This document shows, in pieces, positions 17,685 to 26,392 of a DNA stretch of 64,000 bases (position 1 is the first letter of the stretch; every line of letters begins with the position of its first letter). Both the position numbers and the translations under genes were made by a program. The stretch is from Gleimia hominis (GTDB lineage Bacteria > Actinomycetota > Actinomycetes > Actinomycetales > Actinomycetaceae). The DNA lies in contig NZ_JASXSX010000001.1 of NCBI RefSeq assembly GCF_032085515.1, positions 1,488,001 to 1,552,000 of the forward strand. The letters run 5' to 3'. The notes under the pieces are model-generated. The model searched no databases and was not told the origin of the DNA. It saw nothing but the letters and a program-made list of their open reading frames with translations.

Positions 17685-19025
17685 GTGAGTGATCAAAACG
17701 AGAATCCAGCAGCAACAGACACCACTGACACTGATGAACAGGTGCAAGAAATCCGCCCGGCGGTCGTAGTGCGCGCCACTTCGGATGAGGACCCGGCGTC
17801 TTTCGGTCGCATCGATGAGGACGGGAACGTGTGGGTGCGTGAAGCCAGTGGTGAACGCCAGGTCGGATCGTATCCCGACGGTGTGCCCGACGATCCTTTC
17901 GGCATTTACACTCGCCGCTACCGCGACCTGGAGGCCACTGTTAACCTCTTCGAATCGCGCTTACCGACGTTGAACGCCCACGAGATCGACACGACTTTAA
18001 CGAGCTTGAAGAAAGCCGTTGAGGCCCCCGCTGCGGTGGGTGATTTAGATGGGCTCCGCAAGCGCGTTGCAGACTTGCAGGAGGCGGGGGCGAAACGGAA
18101 AGAAGAGGCGAAAGCAGAACGAGCCGCCGCGAAGCAGGAGGCTCTGGAGCTGCGCACCGCGGTCGTTGAACAGGCGGAAGCGGTGGCGGCGCAGGATCCG
18201 GAACGCACTCAGTGGAAGCACTCCGGGCAGCGGCTGCGGGACCTTCTGGAAGAGTGGAAGCGTTTGCAGCGCCGCGGCCCGCGCTTAGATCGGCCAACGG
18301 AGGACGCGTTGTGGAAGCGGTTCTCTTCCGCCCGCTCCCACTTCGACCGTGGGCGGCGCCAGTTCTTCGCCAAGCTCGACGCGCGGCAGGCGGAAGTGAA
18401 ACGCGTTAAAGAGGGGTTGATTGCAGAGGCGGAAGCCATGCAGAACTCCACCGACTGGGGCCGTACCTCAGCGGCATACCGCGATTTAATGGACCGGTGG
18501 AAGGCAGCTGGACGGGCGTCTCGAAAAGTTGATGACGCTCTTTGGGAGCGGTTCCGCGCAGCCCAACAAGTGTTCTTCGATGCCCGCCACGCTAAAGACA
18601 AGGTGGTGGACGAAGACCAGCGCCAGAACCTCCAGGCGAAAGAAGAACTGCTGGTGCGCGCAGAGGCACTGTTGCCCGTAAAGGATTTGGAAGCCACTAA
18701 GTCTAAACTGCGCGACATTCAAGACGAGTGGGAAGAAATCGGGTTCGTGCCGCGTGCGGACATGAAACGGGTTGAGGGCCGGCTGCGGAAAGTGGAGCAG
18801 GCAGTGCGGGATGCCGAAGATCAGCAGTGGAAACAGACTGATCCGCGCACTAAGGCGCGCGCCGGATCTATGCTTGGACAGCTTGAAGATTCCATTGCGG
18901 AGCTGAAGGCCGATCTGGAAAAGGCGCAGGCGAACCAGGATGCAGCGAAGGAAGCCTCAATCCGGGAGGCACTCGAAACGAAACAGGCTTGGTTCAAACA
19001 GATCTCTGATTCCGTGGACGAGTAG
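17685..19025 (+). CDS. DUF349 repeat protein, coiled-coil
   Basis: The 446-residue protein has an acidic N-terminus and three DUF349 repeats at roughly residues 175-245, 250-320 and 325-395. Each carries a pattern of the form W(K/E)xxG or LWxRF (DALWKRF, DALWERF, WEEIGF). Heptad-rich Ala/Glu/Arg segments before and after the repeats indicate coiled coil. No enzymatic motif is visible. The gene is common beside rel in actinobacteria, and its function is not established. The start is GTG at 17685 with AAGAGGA upstream. Confidence 0.88.
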   Translation: MSDQNENPAATDTTDTDEQVQEIRPAVVVRATSDEDPASFGRIDEDGNVWVREASGERQVGSYPDGVPDDPFGIYTRRYRDLEATVNLFESRLPTLNAHEIDTTLTSLKKAVEAPAAVGDLDGLRKRVADLQEAGAKRKEEAKAERAAAKQEALELRTAVVEQAEAVAAQDPERTQWKHSGQRLRDLLEEWKRLQRRGPRLDRPTEDALWKRFSSARSHFDRGRRQFFAKLDARQAEVKRVKEGLIAEAEAMQNSTDWGRTSAAYRDLMDRWKAAGRASRKVDDALWERFRAAQQVFFDARHAKDKVVDEDQRQNLQAKEELLVRAEALLPVKDLEATKSKLRDIQDEWEEIGFVPRADMKRVEGRLRKVEQAVRDAEDQQWKQTDPRTKARAGSMLGQLEDSIAELKADLEKAQANQDAAKEASIREALETKQAWFKQISDSVDE

Positions 19026-19084
19026 CTGAAAGCGTTCGCGCCAGGGGAACTCGTCCGCCCCGGTGTCCGAACCAGAGCTGACCG

Positions 19085-19133
19085 AAGCGTTATCCACAGG
19101 CGGGGCGGTGCCCTGTTCCCGTGGGTAACGCTT
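19085..19133. other. Inverted repeat containing a perfect DnaA box
   Basis: Positions 19090-19098 read TTATCCACA, the canonical DnaA box. It lies in the left arm of a 13-bp inverted repeat (AAGCGTTATCCAC against GTGGGTAACGCTT, one G:T pair) whose right arm holds a near-match box on the other strand. It sits between the DUF349 gene and the next one. It could be a DnaA site, a terminator stem, or chance. Confidence 0.4.
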
Positions 19134-19149
19134 CCTCCATACTGGGGGC

Positions 19150-19635
19150 ATGTGCAGCACTAACCCAGCGGCGTATTACGCGCATTTAGTCCCGGGCCGC
19201 ATTGACGTATTAGACCGGGTTGGTTTCATGTTCTTGAGGGATATGGCTCGCGGTGGGCCGGCTGTGCAACTGCATCGAATGATCGTTGCGCAAGACTGCT
19301 TAACAACTCCGGTGTTGCGGGCTCGCACGCTCGGGGTGCTGGTGCCCCGCGGGTGGGCGATCAGCCACTGGTCAGCCGCGTGGGTGCACTGGCACGTGGG
19401 GTCTGCCCTACCCCTGCACGTCGCGGGCCCGCAGCGTCGCCTCGCTGATGACGAGTTAGTGCCCCACCAGCGGAGTATTGAAGGCACTGTGGATGCAAAC
19501 CTGCCTGGCGCCGTGCAATCTCGAAGTCAAACGTTTGTAGACTTAGCGCAGTTGGGAGCATTAGAAGAGCTGCTCGATTCAGGGGTTGTGTCAGTGCGCT
19601 CTGCGTGCGCCACTACCTCGGGACGCGCCGGATAG
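19150..19635 (+). CDS. Uncharacterised protein, 161 residues
   Basis: I do not recognise this gene. The product is rich in Trp, His and Arg in its middle (GWAISHWSAAWVHWHVG at about 76-92). It has an LTTPVLRARTLGVLVPRGW segment that recalls the winged-helix start of AbiEi-like or helicase-associated regulators, but the match is too weak to name. The C-terminus (SQTFVDLAQLGALEELL) is helical. There is no signal peptide or membrane helix. It starts at ATG 19150 and ends 15 bases before the convergent rel stop. It is likely real from length and codon pattern. Confidence 0.6.
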   Translation: MCSTNPAAYYAHLVPGRIDVLDRVGFMFLRDMARGGPAVQLHRMIVAQDCLTTPVLRARTLGVLVPRGWAISHWSAAWVHWHVGSALPLHVAGPQRRLADDELVPHQRSIEGTVDANLPGAVQSRSQTFVDLAQLGALEELLDSGVVSVRSACATTSGRAG

Positions 19636-19649
19636 CTGGGATACCTTTA

Positions 19650-21977
19650 CTAGGCACCTTTCTTGCCGCGACTGTGGGCTCCCGCCCGGTGGTCGCCGTG
19701 CACTCGATAAACATCGAACACGCCTTCTACCCCACGCAGTGCAGCCAGCGTCGCCTTCAAATGAGCCGGATCAGCCAGCTCAATCGTGAAGCGGAAAACC
19801 GCCACTCGGTCTTTGGACGACCTCATTTGCCCAGACATGATGTTCACGTGACTGTCCGCTAAAATCGCGGTCACTTCGGAAAGCAGGGACGGCCGGTCTA
19901 ACCCTTTAACTTCAATCTGCACCAGGAACGTAGCGGTTGAGTCCGCTTCCCATTCCACGTTCACAAAGCGTTCTGGATGCCGTTCTTTCAGTTCTACCGC
20001 GTTCGAACAGTCGGGCGAATGCACACTCACCCCGTTGCCGCGCGTAACGAAGCCAACAATCGGGTCACCGGGCACCGGGGTGCAGCAGCGCGCGATCTTG
20101 ACCCACACGTCGTTCGCACTCATTCCCGACACGGTCACGGACGCCGACGGGTCGGTAACTGAAGAGCGGTTGTGCCCCGGGGTGACGGCTTCAGACAGGG
20201 TCTCTTCCGTTCCCGAATCGCCCCCGAGTGAATCCATTAGCCGCTCCACCACGTGCTGGGCAGAAATGTTGTTATCCCCCACTGCGGCATACAGGGCGGA
20301 CACGTCCTTATAACCAAAGTCCGTGGCCAGTGACAGCAAAGACTCGTGCGTCATCAACCGCTGCAGCGGCAAGCGCTGTTTCCGCATCGCCCGCGCAATC
20401 CGATCTTTGCCAACTTCGGCGAATTCTTCGCGCCGTTCCTTCGAGAACCACGATTTAATCTTCGACCGTGCCCGCGAGGATGCGACGAAATTCAACCAGT
20501 CTCGACTCGGCCCAGCCTTGGCGGATTTTGAGGTGAATACCTCTACGATATCCCCGCTTTCCAGGTGCGTATCCAACCCCACGAGTTTACCGTTCACGCG
20601 CGCTCCCACCGTGTGGTGCCCCACTTCGGTGTGCACGGCGTACGCGAAATCAACGGGCGTGGATTCCGCTGGGAGTACCCTCACGTCCCCCGCTGGAGTG
20701 AAGACATACACTTCGTCGCCCGCGATTTCAAACCGCAGAGAGTCCAAGAACTCCTCGGGATCATCCGTTTCGCGTTCCATCTGGATGAGTCCGCGCAGCC
20801 AGTTCATCTGTTCCTGCTGACTCATCTTGTCGGAATCTGCTTTGTTCGACGCATTCGGGTCCTGCTTGTACCGCCAGTGCGCGGCCACGCCGTACTCAGC
20901 TTGTTCGTGCATTTCGAACGTCCGCACCTGGATCTCCACGGGCCGTCCGCCCGGCCCCATGACCGTGGTGTGCAAGGAGCGGTAGAGGTTGAACTTCGGC
21001 GTTGCAATGTAGTCTTTAAAGCGGCCGGGAATCGGGTTCCAACGGGCATGGACAGAACCGATTATCGCGTAGCAGTCGCGCACAGTTTCCACGAGCACCC
21101 GCACCCCAACCAGGTCGTAAATGTCGTCGAACGCCTTGCCGCGCACAATCATTTTTTGGTAAATCGAATAGTGATTTTTTGGGCGGCCCGAGACGGTCCC
21201 TTTCACTTTAGACCGCCGCAGGTCCTCTTCTAGGGCGCGCACTATTTGCTTGAGGAATTGCTTCCGCTGGGGCGCGCGTTCCGTTACAAGCCGGTCAATT
21301 TCTTCGTATATCTCTGGGTAGAGGGTGATGAAAGATCGTTCTTCCAGCTCCCACTTGATTGTGTTCATCCCCAGTCGGTGCGCGAGGGGTGCGTAGATTT
21401 CAAGCGTTTCTCTGGCTTTGCGTTTGGCAGATTCTCTTGAGACGTACTGCCAGGTGCGGGCATTGTGTAGCCGGTCTGCGAGTTTAATCAACAGGGTGCG
21501 GATGTCTTTCGACATTGCGACGATCATTTTGCGCAGGGTTTCGGACTGGGCCGCTGCCCCGTATTTAACTTTGTCTAGTTTGGTAACGCCGTCGACAAGA
21601 AGTGCGATTTGAGGGCCGAAGTCCTCAGTGAGCTGCTCCACCGTGTATTCCGTGTCCTCGACCGTGTCGTGCAGCAGTGCGGCCACGAGCGTGGGTGGAG
21701 TTATCCCAATTTCGGCAAGTATCGTAGCTACGGCAACAGGATGGGTAATATAAGGCTCGCCAGACTTGCGCATTTGCCCTTTGTGATACTTGCGGGCCGT
21801 TTCGTACGCGCGTTCAATATCCGCTACGTCTGCTTTCGGGTGATGCGCCCGCACCGCGCGGATAAGCGGCTCAATTTCGGGGGCAGTATCGCGTTTGCGC
21901 GACCCAAACCACATGAGGCCCGCGCGGACGCGCGAGCCACTCACGGGCTTGTGGGATTCCAAATTGCTAGACGTCAT
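19650..21977 (-). CDS. rel: Bifunctional (p)ppGpp synthetase/hydrolase Rel
   Basis: Makes and degrades the alarmone (p)ppGpp in the stringent response. The 775 residues contain an intact HD hydrolase domain (HDTVEDTEYT, RLHNARTW) and a synthetase domain with RFKDYIA (the RxKD form of bifunctional Rel) and YRSLHTTVMG. A TGS domain follows at about 430-490, then a zinc-finger-like region with CCTPVPGD and a C-terminal ACT domain at about 690-765. Both active sites look functional. It is followed upstream by apt at 53 bases, the classic rel-apt order of actinobacteria. Confidence 0.97.
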   Translation of the reverse strand: MTSSNLESHKPVSGSRVRAGLMWFGSRKRDTAPEIEPLIRAVRAHHPKADVADIERAYETARKYHKGQMRKSGEPYITHPVAVATILAEIGITPPTLVAALLHDTVEDTEYTVEQLTEDFGPQIALLVDGVTKLDKVKYGAAAQSETLRKMIVAMSKDIRTLLIKLADRLHNARTWQYVSRESAKRKARETLEIYAPLAHRLGMNTIKWELEERSFITLYPEIYEEIDRLVTERAPQRKQFLKQIVRALEEDLRRSKVKGTVSGRPKNHYSIYQKMIVRGKAFDDIYDLVGVRVLVETVRDCYAIIGSVHARWNPIPGRFKDYIATPKFNLYRSLHTTVMGPGGRPVEIQVRTFEMHEQAEYGVAAHWRYKQDPNASNKADSDKMSQQEQMNWLRGLIQMERETDDPEEFLDSLRFEIAGDEVYVFTPAGDVRVLPAESTPVDFAYAVHTEVGHHTVGARVNGKLVGLDTHLESGDIVEVFTSKSAKAGPSRDWLNFVASSRARSKIKSWFSKERREEFAEVGKDRIARAMRKQRLPLQRLMTHESLLSLATDFGYKDVSALYAAVGDNNISAQHVVERLMDSLGGDSGTEETLSEAVTPGHNRSSVTDPSASVTVSGMSANDVWVKIARCCTPVPGDPIVGFVTRGNGVSVHSPDCSNAVELKERHPERFVNVEWEADSTATFLVQIEVKGLDRPSLLSEVTAILADSHVNIMSGQMRSSKDRVAVFRFTIELADPAHLKATLAALRGVEGVFDVYRVHGDHRAGAHSRGKKGA

Positions 21978-22030
21978 TTTTCTATGTTATCCCAAAGTAA
22001 CGTCGGCTTTGGGGGCTAAACCGGCACTGC

Positions 22031-22570
22031 CTAGAAAACAACCCCGGATTCGACCGTGAGGCCCTCGAGTTTCTTCCGCCCACCCAGCGCAGCCAGTTCG
22101 AGCAGCACGGCGACGGACACAACTTCCGCTCCACACTGACGCACCAGTTCCACCGCTGCTGCAGAGGTCCCACCGGTTGCCAGAACGTCATCCAAAATGA
22201 GGACGCGCTGGCCTGCTTTAACGGTTTCTGGCCGCAGTTCCATTCGGGCGCTACCATACTCAAGCGCGTAGTCCACGCCGATCACCGGCCCCGGAAGCTT
22301 CCCGGCCTTACGCACCGTGATCATGCCGATACCAAGCCTGGTAGCCAGTGGCGCGGCCAAAATGAATCCGCGCGATTCCAAGCCCGCAACCGCGTCGATT
22401 CGACCCTCGTAGTGTTCCGCCAGTACCTCAATGAGGCGGGAAAATGCCGGGCCGTTGGCCAATAGTGGGGTGATGTCGCGAAACAGGACACCCGGTTCGG
22501 GGAAGTCTGGAATCTCGCGTAGATTCTCGGTAATTAGTTGAGCAATCTCTTGCGGAAACTCGCCGCTCAT
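22031..22570 (-). CDS. apt: Adenine phosphoribosyltransferase
   Basis: Purine salvage enzyme that joins adenine and PRPP to give AMP. The 179-residue product shows the PRPP-binding motif LILDDVLATGGTSAA and the N-terminal IPDFPEPGVLFRDITP signature. The ATG directly follows the secF TAG with no intervening base, indicating coupling. secD-secF-apt-rel is a conserved gene order. Confidence 0.95.
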   Translation of the reverse strand: MSGEFPQEIAQLITENLREIPDFPEPGVLFRDITPLLANGPAFSRLIEVLAEHYEGRIDAVAGLESRGFILAAPLATRLGIGMITVRKAGKLPGPVIGVDYALEYGSARMELRPETVKAGQRVLILDDVLATGGTSAAAVELVRQCGAEVVSVAVLLELAALGGRKKLEGLTVESGVVF

Positions 22571-23692
22571 CTATTTCTTCTTCCTTTTCTTCCGTTTTGG
22601 TTGCGCGCTTTGCCCTAGGTGTCGTCCGGCGCGCACGGGGTGCGCAACGACTTCCTCGGGCGCATTGTCACCTTCACCGCGGGTCTGCGAAGTGCCTTTA
22701 CCATCGCCAGTCCCCCGGTCTGCTTGCCGCTGGTGCTGCACCGCTTCCGTGTGTTTCGCAATGTCTTTGTTGCGGTTGCGCAGCACGACCAGCATTGACG
22801 GGGCTATGAAAATCGAGGAAAGCGCCCCCGAAATGGTGCCCACGAAGATCGCGAGGGAAATATCCATGAGGGTACCCGCGCCTAGCAAGACGGATCCGAG
22901 GAACAGGATTGCGCCTACGGGCAGGATCGCCACCACGGAGGTGTTAATGGACCGCACGAGCGTTTGGTTCACCGCGAGGTTCACGAGTTCACCGTATGTG
23001 TAGCGGCGTTGCGCGCTCAGGTTAGCGGTTAGCTCCCGCACCCGATCGAACACCACCACCGTGTCGTATAGCGAGTACGCCAAGATTGTGAGGAACCCAA
23101 TTACCGTGGCTGGCGACACTTCAACTTGAGTTAGTGCGAAGAATCCGGTCACGACGAACAAGTCGTGCATTAGTGCGAACAGGGCGGACACGGACATTGC
23201 AAATGAGCGGAAGTATCCGGCCATGAGGATTCCTACGAGCACGAGGAAAATCACGAGTGACTGCAGGGCCTTCATGGTGACGTCGTGCCCCCAGGTGGGA
23301 CCGATGTTGGTGGCGTCTGCGTTTGCCTCGTCCACCCCGTAGGCTTTCGCAAGCTCTTTGCTGATCTCTGTCGATTCTTCAGTGTCCATTTGGGAGGCTT
23401 GGACCCGCAGGTTACCTGAGCCGAGTTTCGAGATCTTCACGCCTTCGCGGTAGCCGTGGGCGCGCATGATTTCGTCGGCTTTTGCCTGGTTGGTGTCCGC
23501 CACCCCGGTGAGGGTGAACTGCGATCCACCCGCGAACTCAATGGATGGGTTCAGCCCCCGTAGGCCCAGTAGGGCGATAGCGATCACCACGATTGTCAGA
23601 CCAATCGTGATCCACCGGCGGCGGTTGGGAATAAAACCAAATGACTTATCGCCTGAATACAGTGCGTTACCAAATGACGCTAAGCTCATCAT
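22571..23692 (-). CDS. secF: Protein translocase subunit SecF
   Basis: Inner-membrane RND-like partner of SecD that uses the proton gradient to help SecYEG export. The 373-residue protein has six predicted membrane helices and a periplasmic loop after the first. The conserved GGSQFTL and the helix-4 YSLYDTVVVFDRVRE segment hold the expected Asp/Arg residues. A long basic C-terminal tail (about 315-373, ending KRKKRKKK) extends beyond the usual end. Its ATG overlaps the secD stop (ATGATGA). Confidence 0.95.
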   Translation of the reverse strand: MMSLASFGNALYSGDKSFGFIPNRRRWITIGLTIVVIAIALLGLRGLNPSIEFAGGSQFTLTGVADTNQAKADEIMRAHGYREGVKISKLGSGNLRVQASQMDTEESTEISKELAKAYGVDEANADATNIGPTWGHDVTMKALQSLVIFLVLVGILMAGYFRSFAMSVSALFALMHDLFVVTGFFALTQVEVSPATVIGFLTILAYSLYDTVVVFDRVRELTANLSAQRRYTYGELVNLAVNQTLVRSINTSVVAILPVGAILFLGSVLLGAGTLMDISLAIFVGTISGALSSIFIAPSMLVVLRNRNKDIAKHTEAVQHQRQADRGTGDGKGTSQTRGEGDNAPEEVVAHPVRAGRHLGQSAQPKRKKRKKK

Positions 23693-25575
23693 TGTGCGTC
23701 CCCCTCTTCCCCGTCGGCAGGCGCATCCGTTGTTGCATTCACCGCTTCTTCACGTTCTTCTTCCATCCTCCGGCGCTGAGCAATAGACACCCGACCGGGT
23801 TCCACTGCCACGGCTCCCGCCGCTGCTTTCTTCTTCGCTTTCCTCGGTGCGGCGATCCGTCCTCTGCCCTGGTAGATGGCCCGCGAATGCGCGCCTAAGT
23901 GCTCGGGGTCCAGACCGGACCAGCGGCGGCCTTCGCCGAAGAACCGGGTGCGAATCAGCATTTCCATCATTGGGTGTGTGAAGAACAGGATGATCGCGAG
24001 GTCCACGATTGTCGTTAGTCCAAGCGTGAACGCGAAGCCCTGTACCCCGCCCACAGCCAATAGATAGAGGATCACTGCGGCAAGTAAGTTAACCAGGTCT
24101 GAAACGATGATGGTTCGGCGTGCCAGCCGCCACCCGTCGGACACGGCACTGCCAAGTACTTTACCTTCACGTACTTCGTCACGGATGCGTTCGAAGTACA
24201 CGATGAACGAGTCCGCGGTAATCCCGATGGATATCATCAGGCCCGCCACCCCGGCCAGTGACAAGCGGTACCCCATGAGCCACGACAGCAAGGTGATGGA
24301 CAGGTAGGACATGAGTGCCGCAACCACCAGGGAGCCGGCCGCCACGACCGCGAGTCCGTGGTATTGCCACACCAAGTAGAGCACCACTAAGATCAGGCCG
24401 ATCAGGCCTGCCCACAGGCCCTTCTCGAGGTGCGAGGCGCCCAGTGTTGCAGAAATGTGCTGTTCGGATTCCACCTGGAAGTTCAGCGGCAGGGAACCGA
24501 ACTGCAGTTGGTTCGCCAGGGTTTTCGCTTCTTTCGCAGTGAAGGAGCCCGTGATCTGTGCGGATCCGTTTGTGATCTGCGAGTTCATGGAGGGCGCGGA
24601 AATCACGTTACCGTCTAGCACCACGGCGAACCGGTTGCGCACCGGGTCGGTTTGCTTCAAGTCCACGAGGCGCTTCGATACGTCCGAGAACGCTTTCGCC
24701 CCCCGCTTATTGAACTCTAGTGACACCATCCACTGTCCGGTGTTCTGCCCCTGCTCGTTCGTAGCCATCCCCGCATTCGCGGCTTTGAGCATGGTCCCTT
24801 CCAGGTCAACGGGGCCGAGAATGTACTTCTCTTTCCCTTCGTGGTCGCACGTCACTAGTGGCTTCTTCGGGTCGTCTGCGGAACCTTTAGCCAATTGTTT
24901 CGGGTCCGTGCAGTCGGTGGTGAGGAAGTCGTAAACCGCTTTTTCACTAATCCACGCAGTATCCGAGTTATCTTTCGGTTTCTGTTCGGGCTCGGCAGAG
25001 ATTTTTCCGTCTCCATTGCGGTCCGCCTGCTGCTTCGCCGCTTCCTCCGTTGTTAGGTCCGATTTCGGGGCTTTCACGTCCGGGTTTGGTTTACGCCCCT
25101 CTTCTTTGGCCTTCTTCTCTTCTTCCGCCTGTGCCTTCGCTTTTTCAACCGCGTTGGGATCTAGTTTTTGAGGTTGTCCCGCGGCAAGCAGAGGACGGAA
25201 CCGCATGACGGCCGAGGACCTCACGAGATTAAGCGTATCTTCGGATGGGTGACCGGGAAGGGCCACCAGAATGTTTCGCCCACCTTGGCTGGTTATTTCC
25301 GCTTCCGCAACCCCGGAGGCGTCCACGCGCTGCCGGATGACGTTAATCGCTTCTTGCAGGTCTTCTTGTGAGATCTTAACTTTTGCTGGGTCTTCCCCTT
25401 CCCGCGCCGTTGGGGTGAGGATTAGCTGCGTCCCTCCTTGGAGGTCGAGTGCCAGCTCGGGAAACAGCGATGTTTTTCCCGCTACGTGCCCGCCGATGAG
25501 CGCACCTGCGGCAATCACGATCACTATCGTGAGTGCCACCAGTGTGCGGACCGGGCTCTTTTTCTTCTTTGCCAC
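23689..25575 (-). CDS. secD: Protein translocase subunit SecD
   Basis: Partner of SecF. In 628 residues there is one N-terminal helix (10-30), the P1 periplasmic domain with LDLQGGTQLIL, and five C-terminal helices that include the GYRLSLAGVAGLMISIGITADSF region. A hydrophilic Lys/Glu-rich insertion (about residues 150-215: EKAKAQAEEEKKAKEEG and a following acidic stretch) interrupts P1, as in other actinobacterial SecD. It begins MAKKKKS at ATG 25575, 37 bases after yajC. Confidence 0.95.
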   Translation of the reverse strand: MAKKKKSPVRTLVALTIVIVIAAGALIGGHVAGKTSLFPELALDLQGGTQLILTPTAREGEDPAKVKISQEDLQEAINVIRQRVDASGVAEAEITSQGGRNILVALPGHPSEDTLNLVRSSAVMRFRPLLAAGQPQKLDPNAVEKAKAQAEEEKKAKEEGRKPNPDVKAPKSDLTTEEAAKQQADRNGDGKISAEPEQKPKDNSDTAWISEKAVYDFLTTDCTDPKQLAKGSADDPKKPLVTCDHEGKEKYILGPVDLEGTMLKAANAGMATNEQGQNTGQWMVSLEFNKRGAKAFSDVSKRLVDLKQTDPVRNRFAVVLDGNVISAPSMNSQITNGSAQITGSFTAKEAKTLANQLQFGSLPLNFQVESEQHISATLGASHLEKGLWAGLIGLILVVLYLVWQYHGLAVVAAGSLVVAALMSYLSITLLSWLMGYRLSLAGVAGLMISIGITADSFIVYFERIRDEVREGKVLGSAVSDGWRLARRTIIVSDLVNLLAAVILYLLAVGGVQGFAFTLGLTTIVDLAIILFFTHPMMEMLIRTRFFGEGRRWSGLDPEHLGAHSRAIYQGRGRIAAPRKAKKKAAAGAVAVEPGRVSIAQRRRMEEEREEAVNATTDAPADGEEGDAQ

Positions 25576-25612
25576 TGTGGTCTTCCTCTAACCGATAACG
25601 GTGTTTCCCGTT

Positions 25613-26266
25613 TTACTTACCTTGCTCGTCCTCATTCGGAAGCCGTGTTTGCGCGTCGTCCAGGTCTTCGGCACGCACCTGCTCCCCTGGGGTTTCGGGG
25701 GTTCCGGGGGTTTCAGGACTTTCGAGGGTTTCGGGGCCTTTGGGGGCTTCGTGAGTTTCGGAAGTTTCAGGACTCTGCGGGGGCTCAGGCATTTCCGGGT
25801 TTGCGGACGGGATCGGCTTATTTCCCACCGCTGCGTCGTTCGCCTCCGCTGCGGGAACGTCGTCGGCGTCCGCTCCTGCTTCCGTAGCGTCGTCAGCTTC
25901 TGTTGCTGCGCCGGAGTCAGCATCTGCCACGTCGGCTTCTGTTGCTGCGCCGGAGTCGGCATCTGCCACGTCCGTTTCCTCCGCATCCAGATCCGCGGCG
26001 AATGGAGGATCCGCAATCATCGCGATGGCTCGTTTATCCCAATACGTCTCATCACCCGCGGGTGAGGTGAGGATCACGACGTCGCCATCGACATCCGAGA
26101 CAATACCGTAGTATCCCGATCCGGTGCGTACCCACACCCCTTCCTCAAGACCGCGCTGCAGCTCCTCAATGTGTTTAGCCTGTTTTTTACGCGCTTGCGA
26201 GGACATGAACCACATGACACCGATAGCCACGATGGCGAATAATATTATCGACACGGAGTTACTCAC
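25613..26266 (-). CDS. yajC: YajC-like Sec accessory protein with long acidic tail
   Basis: Small membrane component of the SecDF-YajC complex. The first 85 residues are standard: a membrane helix (4-22), then the cytoplasmic part with GVWVRTGSGYYGIV and GDVVILTS. From about residue 90 to 217 it has a low-complexity Ala/Asp/Glu/Pro tail absent from the E. coli protein. The tail includes a 13-residue unit in tandem (EADVADADSGAAT twice) and a PET/SPE-rich end. The family call rests on the N-terminal part and the yajC-secD-secF order. Confidence 0.9.
   Translation of the reverse strand: MSNSVSIILFAIVAIGVMWFMSSQARKKQAKHIEELQRGLEEGVWVRTGSGYYGIVSDVDGDVVILTSPAGDETYWDKRAIAMIADPPFAADLDAEETDVADADSGAATEADVADADSGAATEADDATEAGADADDVPAAEANDAAVGNKPIPSANPEMPEPPQSPETSETHEAPKGPETLESPETPGTPETPGEQVRAEDLDDAQTRLPNEDEQGK
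25894..25971. repeat. 39-bp tandem direct repeat inside yajC
   Basis: Two adjacent 39-bp copies (25894-25932 and 25933-25971) differ at two positions and encode a 13-residue acidic unit. The in-frame length points to slippage duplication that preserves the reading frame. Confidence 0.85.
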
Positions 26267-26392
26267 TTTCGTTTTCGGACAAACGGGTCCGTGCAGAGTC
26301 TAGACGTTTGAAGCGCCGATTGCACATCGGTATCACGCTGCAACCGGCTGGGGGCGCAATGCCCGCTTTGGGCTCTATTGGCGCGCCGGACC

